Shown: positions 16,435 to 25,762, counted from the first letter of the stretch. The stretch: DNA of 64,000 nt from JBMTVN01 sp046047235 (GCA_046047235.1 JBJOII010000006.1:1-64000), one strand, 5' to 3'. The notes: a model not told the origin generated them from the letters alone. A program made the numbers and translations.

Positions 16435-17754
16435 TCAGGCCGGAAGGCCTACCTTACGGAACCGGGCTTTCACCTGTTTGAGGTGGAAATCGACCGAGCA
16501 GAGCTTTTGCAGTTCACCGGCTTTGAAGTGTTTGGCGACTTCGGGGTCGGAGAGCAGTTGCTGGAGGAAGTCGGCGCCTTCTTTGCCGGCGTGCTTGGCC
16601 TGCCAGGTGAGCATGGCGTTGCGCTGGACCATTTCGTAGGCCTGCTCGCGGGTGAGCCCCTTGCGCACCAGCGCGAGCATGACCGTCTGGGAATTCCACA
16701 TCCCGAGAGAGAGGCCAAGGTTACGCTTCATATTCTCGGGGTAAACGATGAGGCCATCGATCATGCGGGTCATGAGGCCGAGCATGTAGTCCAGCAACGT
16801 GCAGGAGTCGGGCAGGATAACGCGTTCGACGGAGCTATGGCTGATATCGCGTTCATGCCAGAGGGCGACATTTTCCATGGCGGCGAGGGAGTTGCCGCGG
16901 ATGACGCGGGCGAGGCCGGTGATACGTTCGAACGTGATGGGGTTGCGCTTGTGAGGCATTGCGCTGGAGCCCTTCTGGCCTTTGGCGAAGAACTCTTCCG
17001 TCTCGAGGACTTCCGTTCGCTGGAGGTGGCGGAATTCCGTGGCCCAGCGTTCGAGGCTGGCGGCGACGAGCGCGAGTGTGGTGACGAACTCGGCGTGGAC
17101 ATCGCGCTGGATGACCTGGGTGGCGAGTGGTGCGGGGCGCAGGCCTAATTTCTTGCAGACTGCGGCCTCGATTTTGGGTGAGAGGTGGGCGCTGGTGCCG
17201 ACGGCTCCCGAGAGCTTGCCGACCGCGACCGTCTTGCGCGTGAGTTGGAGCCGGGAGAGAGCCCGGCCGAACTCGTCGTACATGAGGGCGAGTTTGAGGC
17301 CGAACGTGGTGGGTTCGGCCTGGATGCCGTGGCTGCGTCCGATGCAGGGGGTGAGCTGGTGTTCCTTGGCGCGTCTGGCGATGACCTGGCGCAGGGATTC
17401 GACGTCCTGGATAAGCAGGTCGACGGACTCGACCATTTGGACGGCGAGGGCGGTATCGAGGACGTCGCTACTGGTGAGGCCGAAATGGAACCAGCGACTG
17501 GCCTTATGATTAATGTTTTCTGCGACGCAGGTGGTGAAGGCGATGACGTCGTGGTTGAGGGTTTTTTCGATTTCCTTGCAGCGTTCGATGGTGAAGGCGG
17601 CTCGCTTTTTCATGATGGCGAAGTCCTTGGCGGGGACGATGCCTTCATGGGAGAGAGCTTCACTGACGAGCAATTCGATGCGCAGCCAGATTTCGAGTTT
17701 GCGTTGTTCGGTCCAGATGTCCCGCATTTGCGGGCGGGAGTAGCGTGGGATCAT
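16435..17754 (-). CDS. purB: Adenylosuccinate lyase
   Basis: Cleaves SAICAR and adenylosuccinate, releasing fumarate, in purine synthesis. The 439-residue protein matches the family length. The fumarase/ASL superfamily signature GSSAMPHKRNP stands at residues 262-272 and carries the flexible catalytic serine loop. The general acid is the histidine in GRSHGIQAEP (about H142), and HFGLTSSDVLDT is the substrate-binding block. It lies nine bases downstream of the rhomboid gene on the same strand. Confidence 0.96.
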   Translation of the reverse strand: MIPRYSRPQMRDIWTEQRKLEIWLRIELLVSEALSHEGIVPAKDFAIMKKRAAFTIERCKEIEKTLNHDVIAFTTCVAENINHKASRWFHFGLTSSDVLDTALAVQMVESVDLLIQDVESLRQVIARRAKEHQLTPCIGRSHGIQAEPTTFGLKLALMYDEFGRALSRLQLTRKTVAVGKLSGAVGTSAHLSPKIEAAVCKKLGLRPAPLATQVIQRDVHAEFVTTLALVAASLERWATEFRHLQRTEVLETEEFFAKGQKGSSAMPHKRNPITFERITGLARVIRGNSLAAMENVALWHERDISHSSVERVILPDSCTLLDYMLGLMTRMIDGLIVYPENMKRNLGLSLGMWNSQTVMLALVRKGLTREQAYEMVQRNAMLTWQAKHAGKEGADFLQQLLSDPEVAKHFKAGELQKLCSVDFHLKQVKARFRKVGLPA

Positions 17755-17763
17755 GAGATGGTA

Positions 17764-18651
17764 TTAGGGTTTGTGCATGCGTTTCCGGGCGGCCTCGAGG
17801 ATCTTGCGTTCCCGTTCAGTGAGGCTTTGGATGCCTTTGGCGCTGATTTTTTCCAGGATGGGGTTGACTTCCTTTTCGATGAAATCGACGGGGAAATTGT
17901 CGGCAGGCGGGGAGACATCGGAGTAGCCTGACTTTCCTCCGGGCATGACCTTGACCTTGGGGCTGCGGTTAGGTTTCAGGGAGAAGCGGAACCTGGGGAG
18001 AGAGATGCGGCCTTCAACGATTCCGCGGATGAAGACGATACCGCCGAGGATACCTCCGAGGTGGGCTGCGTGGGCGACGCTTCCCCTGGAGAAAGCGACC
18101 CCGAAGAGCCCGATGGCGATGCTGCCCCAGAGGAGCCATCTGGCGGGCAGAGAAACGGGGATGACATAAAAGAGGAGGAGCGTGATGCGTTGGTGGGGGA
18201 ACATGGTGGCGAACGCGGCCACGAGCCCGAAGACGCCTGCGGAGGCACCGACGACCGGGGTTCCGATGGCCGTGCGATCGCCGAGCACGAAGTATCCAAC
18301 GACTTGGGCTAAGGTTTGGCAGAGGCCTCCGAGGACGCCGCTGGCGAAGTAAAGCTGGAGCATCCGTTTGGAGCCGAGAGTATCCTCCATGGCGCGACCG
18401 AAGAAGAACACGCCGACCATATTGAGCAGGAGGTGCATGAACCCGCCGTGCAGGAACTGGAAGGTGAACAGCTGCCAGACCATGCCGTGGAGCAGGCCGT
18501 AGGGGCTGAGGGCGAGCAGGTTTTCGATGAACGGTGACTGCAGGAGGAACTGCAGGAGGAACACCACCCCATTGGCGATCATGAGGCGGTAGGTCCATGG
18601 CATACCGCTGTTGTAGGCGGGTTCACGCATGTATGGACGGTCATCGAGCAC
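17764..18651 (-). CDS. Rhomboid-family intramembrane serine protease
   Basis: A 295-residue membrane protease with six predicted membrane segments. The catalytic dyad is visible: serine S137 in GASAGVFG and histidine H197 in HAAHLGG. The family block HGGFMHLLLNMVGVFFFGRAMED (residues 68-90) is also present, with the N of LLLN supporting the oxyanion site. The C-terminal 85 residues are cytoplasmic and charged, ending in a helix rich in basic residues (LTERERKILEAARKRMH), longer than in the minimal GlpG core. Substrates are unknown. It sits between purB and a TPR membrane protein, in tight spacing. Confidence 0.93.
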   Translation of the reverse strand: MLDDRPYMREPAYNSGMPWTYRLMIANGVVFLLQFLLQSPFIENLLALSPYGLLHGMVWQLFTFQFLHGGFMHLLLNMVGVFFFGRAMEDTLGSKRMLQLYFASGVLGGLCQTLAQVVGYFVLGDRTAIGTPVVGASAGVFGLVAAFATMFPHQRITLLLFYVIPVSLPARWLLWGSIAIGLFGVAFSRGSVAHAAHLGGILGGIVFIRGIVEGRISLPRFRFSLKPNRSPKVKVMPGGKSGYSDVSPPADNFPVDFIEKEVNPILEKISAKGIQSLTERERKILEAARKRMHKP

Positions 18652-18670
18652 GGCCGGTCAACCTAGTGAG

Positions 18671-20035
18671 TTAAGCTCGTGGGTGCAATGGGGATTTCCT
18701 TCCGAGGTCCAGAACCTGCAGTCTGCGTTGGGCGACTCGGGCTTGTGGGGATTGGGGGTATTGCAGAGTGAGCGTGTTGAGGTATTGGCGTGCGAGCTCG
18801 CGGTTTCCGTGGGGGCCGAGTTGCCATGCTGCGAGCAGGGAGAGCCATTCGGGCACGCGATGTTCCGGGCGGTCGGGCATGTTGAGGAGTTGTTGGATCT
18901 GCTCGATCCCCTGCTCTACCTGGTCGAGTTTTTCCGTGAGGATGCGTGCAAGTTCCTCGCGTGGTTCCGGGTCGTTGGGGTTTTGCTGGAGTCGGGCGGA
19001 GAGGAGGTTGGCTCGATGTGCGGCGGCTTGACGGGCTGTTTGTGACTGGGGCAGCGATTCGGGGCGTTTATCGAGCGGGTCGGAGAGTGCGGGGAGAGCG
19101 ATGGTCCGAGGTTTCTTCCGGTCTTGCAGGTCTTCACGACTGGTCGGGAGTTGTCGCAGGCGTTGCTGGGCCATGCGGGCGAAGTGGGTTTGCGGGAGGC
19201 GGTCGACGACGCTTTGGATGGATTTGCGTGCGGCATCGGGGTCTTCATTGAGTTGGAGGTGCCAATCGGCGAGCTGGTTTAGAGCGAGGGAGACTTGGAT
19301 GCCGCTGAGCTGGGGTTGGTCACACAGTTCGTGGATGGTTTGTTCTGCGAGCGAGAGGTCGTTGAAGTGGCTGGCATAGAGTTGGGCGAGGAGCATCCAG
19401 CCCTGGTAATCGTCGGGGCAGATTTCCAGTTCACTGAGCACGGCTTCTTCTGCTTCTAGATAGCGCCCCATCTTGATGTGGCCTTGGGCTCGTGAGTAGA
19501 GGGGGGTTTTGGGGGTGAATTCCCGGAGTGGGAGGAGTCCATAGGCGAGGCCGGCGGCTGGGATGGAGAGGGCGAATCCGCTTAGGAAGGCGCCTCCGGC
19601 AAAGAGGATGAGGCCGGCAACCGGGAGGCTAAGCAAAACACAAATGATCCAGCGGGAGCGGAACAGCTCATGATCCTTGACCTGTTGGATGAGGCTATGC
19701 AGCAGCCAGGCGAAGCTGGCGAATGCCCACCAGGAGGCGAGGGAGATGGAGGCTGGGGCGAGTCTATCCGGCAGGAGGGCGATCCACGCCCAGGTGCCGG
19801 GGTGCGAGGGTGCCTGGCCGAGGGTGATTGGGGGTATTCCGGGGAACAGACCGGAGTTGAACAGGAACAGCCAGAGGAGCGGAAGTCCCAGGCCTCGAAG
19901 TGTCCATTCCCAGAACTGGATATGCGGGACGGATTTCGTTTGGTTGGAGCTGATCTCCTGCCACAGAGCCGCCGTCAGCGCGGTGATTCCGCTGAGGACG
20001 ACTATTGCGCCGGCGCTGGCTAACCAAGCGAGCAT
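18671..20035 (-). CDS. Membrane protein with tetratricopeptide-like repeats
   Basis: A 454-residue protein not assignable to a named family. The first 170 residues contain about four or five membrane segments (AWLASAGAIVVLSGIT, LGLPLLWLFLFNS, SLASWWAFASFAWLL, IICVLLSLPVAGLILFAGG). The rest is soluble and helical with TPR-like units: AQGHIKMGRYLEAEEAVLSEL, WMLLAQLYASHFNDLSLAEQ, LNQLADWHLQLNEDPDAA and a final LAAWQLGPHGNRELARQYL. This architecture fits a rhomboid partner or a scaffold at the membrane. It lies 19 bases upstream of the rhomboid gene and probably starts the purB operon. Confidence 0.7.
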   Translation of the reverse strand: MLAWLASAGAIVVLSGITALTAALWQEISSNQTKSVPHIQFWEWTLRGLGLPLLWLFLFNSGLFPGIPPITLGQAPSHPGTWAWIALLPDRLAPASISLASWWAFASFAWLLHSLIQQVKDHELFRSRWIICVLLSLPVAGLILFAGGAFLSGFALSIPAAGLAYGLLPLREFTPKTPLYSRAQGHIKMGRYLEAEEAVLSELEICPDDYQGWMLLAQLYASHFNDLSLAEQTIHELCDQPQLSGIQVSLALNQLADWHLQLNEDPDAARKSIQSVVDRLPQTHFARMAQQRLRQLPTSREDLQDRKKPRTIALPALSDPLDKRPESLPQSQTARQAAAHRANLLSARLQQNPNDPEPREELARILTEKLDQVEQGIEQIQQLLNMPDRPEHRVPEWLSLLAAWQLGPHGNRELARQYLNTLTLQYPQSPQARVAQRRLQVLDLGRKSPLHPRA

Positions 20036-20154
20036 CAGCGTATTAGACGCAGCCGGCCTGTGGTAGTCACTCCCGGAAATGGAGGGGTCGCCCAGCTAGC
20101 CCTTTGCACAGGTCCCTTTAACCTCCCCCTCAGGCTCCGGGTTTTGAGGTGCAT

Positions 20155-20574
20155 TTAGCCATAGACGAACTTGAGTTTTTCGGTCCGGGTATGGGCGGCG
20201 CGGAGTTTGGGATGTGGCGTGGCGAGGTGGACCTGGAGGAACCTATCGCGGGTGGCTTTGGGGGTTTGGAGGCGGTTTTGCTGGTTCAGCTCACGATGGT
20301 GCCAGCGTTGTTTAATCCCGCGCTCGACCATGCGGACGGCGAGGAGTGTGGCAGCGTCGAGAGTGAGGCCTTGGCCGACGGCTTGGATGACGGGGCCTGA
20401 GATGGTGATTTCGGTCCAGACACGGAACGGAGGCGAGCCTTGCGGACGGTATTCTGCCCGGATCACGGCGTTCTCGATCTGGGCGGTCGTGCAGAGCGAC
20501 TGCCAGCCGGCGGTGAGCAGGCTGGAGGTGAGGGCTTTGCGTTTCACGTTGCGGCAGATCAGTTGAGTCTTCAT
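20155..20574 (-). CDS. Small HPF/sigma-54-modulation-like protein
   Basis: A 139-residue protein starting at ATG 20574 (MKTQLICRNV). A longer frame reaches to 21171 but overlaps the DUF1080 gene and is rejected; another ATG at 20607 lies inside the promoter. The order beta-alpha-beta-beta-beta-alpha fits ribosome hibernation promoting factors: QLICRNV, a helix KALTSSLLTAGWQSL, IENAVIRAEYRP, PPFRVWTEITISGPVIQAV, then the helix DAATLLAVRMVERGIKQRW. HPF binds the 30S subunit near the decoding centre and silences ribosomes. Sequence similarity is weak and the basic C-terminal tail is unusual, so this is a fold-level guess. Confidence 0.55.
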   Translation of the reverse strand: MKTQLICRNVKRKALTSSLLTAGWQSLCTTAQIENAVIRAEYRPQGSPPFRVWTEITISGPVIQAVGQGLTLDAATLLAVRMVERGIKQRWHHRELNQQNRLQTPKATRDRFLQVHLATPHPKLRAAHTRTEKLKFVYG

Positions 20575-20605
20575 GACCAGCTTTTTGGGGTTATGGGTCG
20601 TGTAC

Positions 20606-20633
20606 ATTATAAGCCTGTTGGGGAATTTTCCAA
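20606..20633 (-). promoter_or_regulatory. Strong sigma-70-like promoter of the HPF-like gene
   Basis: On the - strand TTGGAA (20628-20633) and a perfect TATAAT (20606-20611) are separated by 16 bases; TTTGGA with 17 is an alternative reading. Transcription would begin near 20599, leaving a leader of about 25 bases before ATG 20574. This is the best consensus promoter I found in the window. Confidence 0.65.
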
Positions 20634-20704
20634 ACGGGCTGCACGACATTTCCGCGGCGGACCGTTTGGGGTCATCCGGGAGGCTGTTTGCTGGGAGCGC
20701 GGGG

Positions 20705-21883
20705 TCAGCGGTCGAGCGGCATTTCGGCAACGCGCAGATTTCGGAAGGAGAGGTCGGTTGTGGGGTCGTGCCCTTGGAGGCTGAGCACACCGGCACTGGC
20801 TTTATAGCCTTTGCGGGCGTTATTGTCAGCGGGTCGGTCGTCCTTGAAGTCACTGACCTGGTAACCGTTGATCCAGACGGCGAGATGCGGGCCGTGGGCG
20901 ATGATGGTCTTGCAGAACCACTCTCCGTCTGAGGGCACGACTTTGCGGGTGGGTTGGCGGTTGTAGATGCCGCCGGTTCCGAAGTCGACCGGTTTGGTGC
21001 GGTCATCCCCTTCCCACTGGTTGCGGATCTGGCTTTCATAGCCGCTCCAGAACTCTCCGGGGAGAGCCCGGAAAAAGACGCCGCTGTTGAGGTGCTGCCC
21101 GTTAGAGATGATTTCCAATTGGAAGACGAAGTCCTGAAATTCCCGTTCTGACTGCAGGTCGCCGTTGCCATCCTTCACGTTGAGCCAACCTTCTGGAGTG
21201 ACGGAATACACCGATTTGCGGTCGGGAATTTCCTTCCAGCCCGTCAGGTCTTTGCCATTGAAGATGCTCTGGGTGCCGAGGGGCTTGATCTTGACGTTGC
21301 GGAACCGGATGTGGCCATCGGGCGAGAAGCGTTGGAGGGCGATGGTGCCCCGGCGGAAGCGGGGATCCTGGGCGTCGACGGTTTGCTGACCATTGAGGCG
21401 GACAATGATACGTTCTCCCTGGGCGACGATATCGAACGAGCTCCACTGGCCGATGGTTTGGGCGGGCGCCTGATTTTGGGCGACCTCATTGATGCTGCCC
21501 GTGGGCCATCGGGGATGGTCATCGCGGATGTTCACCTCCATCGAGTTCCCGGCTGTGATTTCACCCACGGGAACGCAGCGGAGGAACACACCGCTGTTGG
21601 CGGCGGCATCGACTAGGAACTCCACGTGAAGTTCGAAGTCGGCGAATTCCGTGGTGGTGCTGAGTTTTCCGGCGCTGGTGCCTTGGGGTGAGACGAGGCA
21701 GCCATCCTCGACGGTCCAGGTGGAGCCTTCGCGGGCTTCCCAACCGAAGAGGGATTCACCGTCGAAGAGCTGGATCCAGCCCGCTTGGAGTTCCTCGGGG
21801 CTGAGGGCGTGGGTGTTGAGGGAAACCGTGCCGAGACATGTGGTCAGGAGTGCCATCCACCGGTTCGTTGCTGACGGGGTCAT
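20705..21883 (-). CDS. Exported tandem DUF1080 (3-keto-disaccharide hydrolase type) protein
   Basis: A 392-residue exported protein holding two DUF1080 jelly-roll domains. The first (about 35-210) begins GWIQLFDGESLFGWEA and contains FADFELHVEFLVDAAANSGVFLR; the second (about 215-390) begins SIFNGKDLTGWKEIP and contains DFVFQLEIISNGQHLNSGVFFR. The paired layout FDGxxLxGW...NSGVFxR is diagnostic. Some DUF1080 proteins are known to hydrolyse 3-keto-disaccharides made by Gfo/Idh oxidoreductases; two Tat-exported Gfo/Idh proteins occur later in the window. The signal peptide covers about the first 26 residues. Single gene between the HPF-like gene and the PA14-like protein. Confidence 0.88.
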   Translation of the reverse strand: MTPSATNRWMALLTTCLGTVSLNTHALSPEELQAGWIQLFDGESLFGWEAREGSTWTVEDGCLVSPQGTSAGKLSTTTEFADFELHVEFLVDAAANSGVFLRCVPVGEITAGNSMEVNIRDDHPRWPTGSINEVAQNQAPAQTIGQWSSFDIVAQGERIIVRLNGQQTVDAQDPRFRRGTIALQRFSPDGHIRFRNVKIKPLGTQSIFNGKDLTGWKEIPDRKSVYSVTPEGWLNVKDGNGDLQSEREFQDFVFQLEIISNGQHLNSGVFFRALPGEFWSGYESQIRNQWEGDDRTKPVDFGTGGIYNRQPTRKVVPSDGEWFCKTIIAHGPHLAVWINGYQVSDFKDDRPADNNARKGYKASAGVLSLQGHDPTTDLSFRNLRVAEMPLDR

Positions 21884-21948
21884 GTCTGGGGAGAATTATG
21901 GATTGTTTTGGTGGGGACAATCTCAAAAGTGGGCCACCAAAAGCAGGA

Positions 21949-21974
21949 AGGGCCGGACCTTGCGGTCCGACCCT
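21949..21974 (-). terminator. Stem-loop terminator after the PA14-like gene
   Basis: Inverted arms at 21949-21959 and 21964-21974 (11 pairs, one C-A mismatch, loop of four) lie 27 bases after the stop of the PA14-like gene. On the - strand the stem is followed by TTCCTGCTTTTGG, a short T tract. It could insulate the DUF1080 gene downstream. Confidence 0.6.
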
Positions 21975-22000
21975 CTTGAGTTCAGTCGAGTTGGAATCGT

Positions 22001-24235
22001 TTATTCAGCAAAGAAGAACCGGGCGCTATCGGATGTGGGAGCCTGGTAGGGGCTCACCGCACCGTTGACGGCTTCAAACGGACCTTCCAGCGAGGCAGAA
22101 CTCTTCAGGGTGCCGGAGAACTCGATGACGAGGTTCTGGCCTTCGAGGCTGACCGAGGCAATGCCCCCGCCTTGGGCGGGGATTTCAGGCTCGGCGACCG
22201 TGCGGGTCTGGAACGCGGCGATAGCGCCGGTTTGTTGTCCGCCGACCAGTGCGGCGGAGCCGTCTTCGTTGACGGTGAACCATTCCACACTGCCTCCGCC
22301 GGATCCTTCGAAGTAGAGCAGGCGGAAGAAGTAGACGCCGGCCTGTTCCACATTGAAGTAGAACAAGGAGTCAGAGGCACCGCGGCCACCGTCGTATTGG
22401 CCGAGGCTCAGGAATTTCTGCTCGGTAGCCGTACCGACTGTGACTTCGAATCCGTCGTCGCTGTTCACGACCATGCCGTAGACCCCGGGTTGGAGTTCGA
22501 GGAAGCCGAGAGTTTCGGCCGCGAGGTAATCATCCGGGGGAACGCTACCGGGGATGAACTTGTCCGCCACGTTGAGGGGGGCGGGAGCAGAGGCGTTGAA
22601 GCGACCGGCGTCCAGACCTCCCTGTTCGAAGTTGACCCAATCCACGCGGAAGTAGCCGTCCGCTTCCTGGGGGGTATCGTGGTAGGTGGGGTCATGGATA
22701 CTGGCCCCGATGATGCCGGCCAGCTGGTCTTCGGCACCGGCGATGGTTGTTGGCCGAGTGGGGCCGGCGGTTGCGTCCAGCTCATGGAGGCGCCAGCGCA
22801 TGCCGCTCTGGGCACCGGTTCCGGGAGCCGTGGCGAGGAAGCTGGGGATAGAAACCCAGGCGGGGGCGGTGAACGCGACACTGTCGGTGAGCGACTGGCC
22901 GGTGGCTGCCTGGTAGGTCAGGGCGACGGTGTGGGTGGAGCCGGACGCGAACGCGTTGGGGCTCTGGCTGTAGAACACCGTGACCTGATTGGTGGAGGTG
23001 CGGGTGACGGAACCGGCGGTGACGGTGTTACCGTCGAGACTGACTTCGACGCCTGCGCCTTCGTTGAGGCTCATCCATTCCGTATCGGTGACCACGGCGG
23101 TGAAGCTCGTGGGGGTGGAAGTGACTCGCGTGTAGCTCGGCGCGGTGAACGGAAGCGTATCCTCCACTGTGCGGCCGTCATTGGTAGTGTAGCTCACAGT
23201 CACCATGTAGGTCTGACCGGGGTTGAAGAGGGTCGGAGCCTGGTTGTAGGTGAGGCTGAGGCCGTTGGCGGTGGTGCCTACCGTGATAGGGGCAACGGTG
23301 GTTCCGTCGAGCTTCACGACGATGGTGCCTTGGTTGACGGTTTTGCCCAGTGCTTCGACGACATTGACCGTGAAGCTGACGCCGTCGGCCATGATGCTGG
23401 TGGCGAAGGGCGGCACACCTACGGCGACGTTATCGACGGCCCACCACCAATCGTTTCCGGCGTCGAGCATTCCAAAGGTGAGTTTGACCTCGCTGGTCCC
23501 GGCGGGGTTGTTGAGGGGGACGATGATTTCTTCGTTGGTGGATTCATCGTTCTTGAAGGCGGCTTCGGTCACGCCGACTTCCCAGGGGAGGACGCTGGAG
23601 TCCGAGACCCAGTGAAGCACGCGGTTGGCGGCGGCTCCATCGTAGGAGACGTCGATGACACCGGTTTGGCGGTAGTTGCTGTCGAACTCAGGGCGCCAGC
23701 TGGAGGCGAAGACCAGCAGGAGGGAGTCGGCTTCGACACCGGCCGCAGAGAACCCGGCGGTGGTGATGTAGGTTTCGTACCAGAGCCCCTGGGCGGTGCG
23801 GTCATCGGTAGGCACGCCGCTTCCCGGGTGGGTTGCATCGTCCCATTCATCGGGGTCGGCGATCATCACGGTGCCGTGGCCGAGGGAGAACTCGCTGCGG
23901 CGCTGGTCGCCGGCAGTTTGGACCCACCAATTCTTGTCGGCGAAGCTCCATCCCGCCCATTCGATCACACCATTACGGTCGGGGCCTTCATTGATGCCGG
24001 GCACTTTCGAATCATCGGCAACCCAGCCTTCGGGCGTGGTTTTTGTCCAGACGCCATCGGCGGACACGCCTTCTTCCATGCTGTGTCCGAGGGGCAGGGC
24101 TTCGAAGTCTTCGAAGAACAGGCGTTGGGCTTGGGTTGAGAGGACTGAGGCAGCGAGTGAGCCTGCGAGCAGGCATACTCTGGCCAGATTGCCGTGCGGG
24201 CTGGCCGCTCCGGCGATACGGTTTTTCATTATCAT
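22001..24235 (-). CDS. Exported beta-sandwich protein with PA14-like domain
   Basis: A 744-residue exported protein without a known activity. Signal peptide: LARVCLLAGSLAASVLSTQAQ. The N-terminal part (about 38-270) begins FFEDFEALPLGHS and looks like a MAM/concanavalin-type lectin fold. Two repeated Ig-like units follow (VNVVEALGKTVNQGTIVVKLDGTTV..., then MSLNEGAGVEVSLDGNTVTAG..., each ending in a SLTDSVAFTAP-like strand). About residues 500-690 resemble a PA14 carbohydrate-binding domain, with VVNSDDGFEVTVG and FFRLLYFEGSGGGSVEWF. The protein ends with an Ig-like segment closing in ARFFFAE. Probably a surface glycan-binding protein. A 655-residue frame on the opposite strand is only a shadow. 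Confidence 0.7.
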   Translation of the reverse strand: MIMKNRIAGAASPHGNLARVCLLAGSLAASVLSTQAQRLFFEDFEALPLGHSMEEGVSADGVWTKTTPEGWVADDSKVPGINEGPDRNGVIEWAGWSFADKNWWVQTAGDQRRSEFSLGHGTVMIADPDEWDDATHPGSGVPTDDRTAQGLWYETYITTAGFSAAGVEADSLLLVFASSWRPEFDSNYRQTGVIDVSYDGAAANRVLHWVSDSSVLPWEVGVTEAAFKNDESTNEEIIVPLNNPAGTSEVKLTFGMLDAGNDWWWAVDNVAVGVPPFATSIMADGVSFTVNVVEALGKTVNQGTIVVKLDGTTVAPITVGTTANGLSLTYNQAPTLFNPGQTYMVTVSYTTNDGRTVEDTLPFTAPSYTRVTSTPTSFTAVVTDTEWMSLNEGAGVEVSLDGNTVTAGSVTRTSTNQVTVFYSQSPNAFASGSTHTVALTYQAATGQSLTDSVAFTAPAWVSIPSFLATAPGTGAQSGMRWRLHELDATAGPTRPTTIAGAEDQLAGIIGASIHDPTYHDTPQEADGYFRVDWVNFEQGGLDAGRFNASAPAPLNVADKFIPGSVPPDDYLAAETLGFLELQPGVYGMVVNSDDGFEVTVGTATEQKFLSLGQYDGGRGASDSLFYFNVEQAGVYFFRLLYFEGSGGGSVEWFTVNEDGSAALVGGQQTGAIAAFQTRTVAEPEIPAQGGGIASVSLEGQNLVIEFSGTLKSSASLEGPFEAVNGAVSPYQAPTSDSARFFFAE

Positions 24236-24655
24236 TTTCTTTTAAGTTTGATGGTGTTTGTCTCCAAGGACCTACAGGCGAGAGCAAATAGTGGTAGGAA
24301 GGGGTCGAATCAATCGCGATAAACCGTGACTGAACAGATTTCACACGGGCGGAAGAGAGTTGCCACAGTGTTGTAAGAATTGTCTTGGTCCAGCCGATTT
24401 GGGATTTCCCTGCGGTGTGTGGCGCAGGCTGTTTTCGGGGGGAGCAATGGTGGGAGAACGGATCGCCAGCCAGCTGCCGAGATAGATCCCGACTGCCATG
24501 GGGCCGTGGGCAGCGGCGAAGTCAGGAAGGCGGTTCGAGATGCTACGAAATTTTGTCGTGCGTATCAGTGGCGTGACGCAGAGGCAACAATTCTCCATTG
24601 CCCGCTGCTAAGGCTTGCATAGGAACTGCGTGGGGTGGAGACACCTTGTCCATCA
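24236..24655. other. Gap of 420 bases without a convincing gene
   Basis: Holds the upstream regions of two divergent genes, the PA14-like gene and the glycosyltransferase gene. Short open frames exist on both strands (for example a TTG-started 63-residue frame at 24385-24576 with five cysteines), but none has a ribosome site or recognisable family. I find no tRNA, strong hairpin or repeat here. Confidence 0.5.
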
Positions 24656-25762
24656 ATGGCGAAGGTAGCGATTAGTCTTTCGGGTGATGGTCGGGGACAT
24701 GCCACGAGAGTCAGGGCTTTGGTGGAGCGCTTGCGGGAGGACCACGCGGTTACGATTTACACTTCCGGGGATGCCTATTCGATGCTGGGGCCGGCGTATG
24801 CGAACAGCGAGGTAAGGGTGTTGAGGTTGGAATGTCTCAGGTTTGGTTACGATCGGGACGGCAAGGTTCGGCTTGGGGCGACACTGGCGGGTGCCGCGAG
24901 TTATCTTCGGCGGTTTCCGGGTTTGGTGAGTGAGCTTGCTGGCTCCTTGTCACGGGACATGCCGGACTTGGTGATTAGTGATTTTGAGCCTGCTTTGCCT
25001 CGGGCGGCCGCGCGTCTGGGTATCCCTCACATCAGCATCAATCATCAGCACTTTTTGCTGACGTACGATCTTCGGAGTTTGCCGGCATGGTTGCGTGTTC
25101 ATGCATCCTACATGGGGCTGGTGGTTCGCCTGTATGATGCACCAGCCGTGGCAAGGGTGGTTTCCTCCTTTTATTTTCCTCCGCTGAAGCGCGGCTGTGG
25201 CAACGTGACACAGACGGGAGTTTTGTTGCGGCCACAGGTATTGGATGCGGAGGTATCCAATCGGGGTGGGCATATCGTGGCGTATTGGAGGAGGCAGGCG
25301 CCCCAGGGAGCGATGGATGCATTGAGGGGGCTGGACTGTGAGGTGCGGGTTTATGGTTTAGGTGCGCGGCGGGCCGAGGGTAATCTGAGGTTTTTTGCGG
25401 CCGACGAGGCTGGCTTTGTGTCGGATTTGGCATCATCCCGGGCGCTGGTGTGCACGGCAGGCAACCAGTTGGTGGGTGAGGCGATTTTCCTGAGGAAACC
25501 GGTCTTTGCGATCCCCGAGCCGGGGAATTACGAGCAGTATATAAACGCATACTTCGTCGCACGGATGGGGGCTGGTGAATGGGCGGCTCCGGGTCGTTTC
25601 GGGGTGGAGCGGCTGCGTGCATTTTTGGATTCTGGAGATTCATTTGGGAGCGACTTGGCGTTGGCACGGGCAGACGGGCTGCCCCGGGCTCTGGCCGTGG
25701 TGCGGAGGCAGTTGATGGGAGTGAGAAGGTTGTCGGTGGCGAAGGATCCGGTAGTTGTATGA
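24656..25762 (+). CDS. MurG/MJ1255-like glycosyltransferase
   Basis: A 368-residue GT-B-type glycosyltransferase. Start ATG 24656 gives VAISLSGDGRGHATRVRALV, where the glycine-rich loop with GHATR is the N-terminal donor/acceptor loop known from MurG and the MJ1255-type family. The middle has LVISDFEPALPRAAARLGIPHISINHQHF, and the C-terminal lobe ends in VCTAGNQLVGEAIFLRKPVFAIPEPGNYEQYINA, the typical UDP-sugar contact region of family GT28 C-terminal domains. Cytoplasmic, no membrane segment. Its last codons overlap the start of the radical SAM gene (ATGA at 25759-25762), so the two are translationally coupled and likely work in one pathway. Confidence 0.82.
   Translation: MAKVAISLSGDGRGHATRVRALVERLREDHAVTIYTSGDAYSMLGPAYANSEVRVLRLECLRFGYDRDGKVRLGATLAGAASYLRRFPGLVSELAGSLSRDMPDLVISDFEPALPRAAARLGIPHISINHQHFLLTYDLRSLPAWLRVHASYMGLVVRLYDAPAVARVVSSFYFPPLKRGCGNVTQTGVLLRPQVLDAEVSNRGGHIVAYWRRQAPQGAMDALRGLDCEVRVYGLGARRAEGNLRFFAADEAGFVSDLASSRALVCTAGNQLVGEAIFLRKPVFAIPEPGNYEQYINAYFVARMGAGEWAAPGRFGVERLRAFLDSGDSFGSDLALARADGLPRALAVVRRQLMGVRRLSVAKDPVVV

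Noticed and set aside
20591..20620. Possible dif-like site around GTGTACATTATAAGC
   Set aside because: Only the central part resembles the XerCD site; the XerC arm does not match, and the TATAAT reading as a promoter explains it better.
22172..24139. Open frame of 655 codons on the + strand
   Set aside because: Lies fully antisense to the 744-residue exported protein, has Gly/Val/Glu-rich composition without domains or signal, and reflects high GC with few stops.
24385..24576. TTG-started 63-residue frame with five cysteines, as a possible precursor peptide for the radical SAM enzyme
   Set aside because: No ribosome site, no leader-core pattern or repeat; the cysteines are as expected by chance in this composition.
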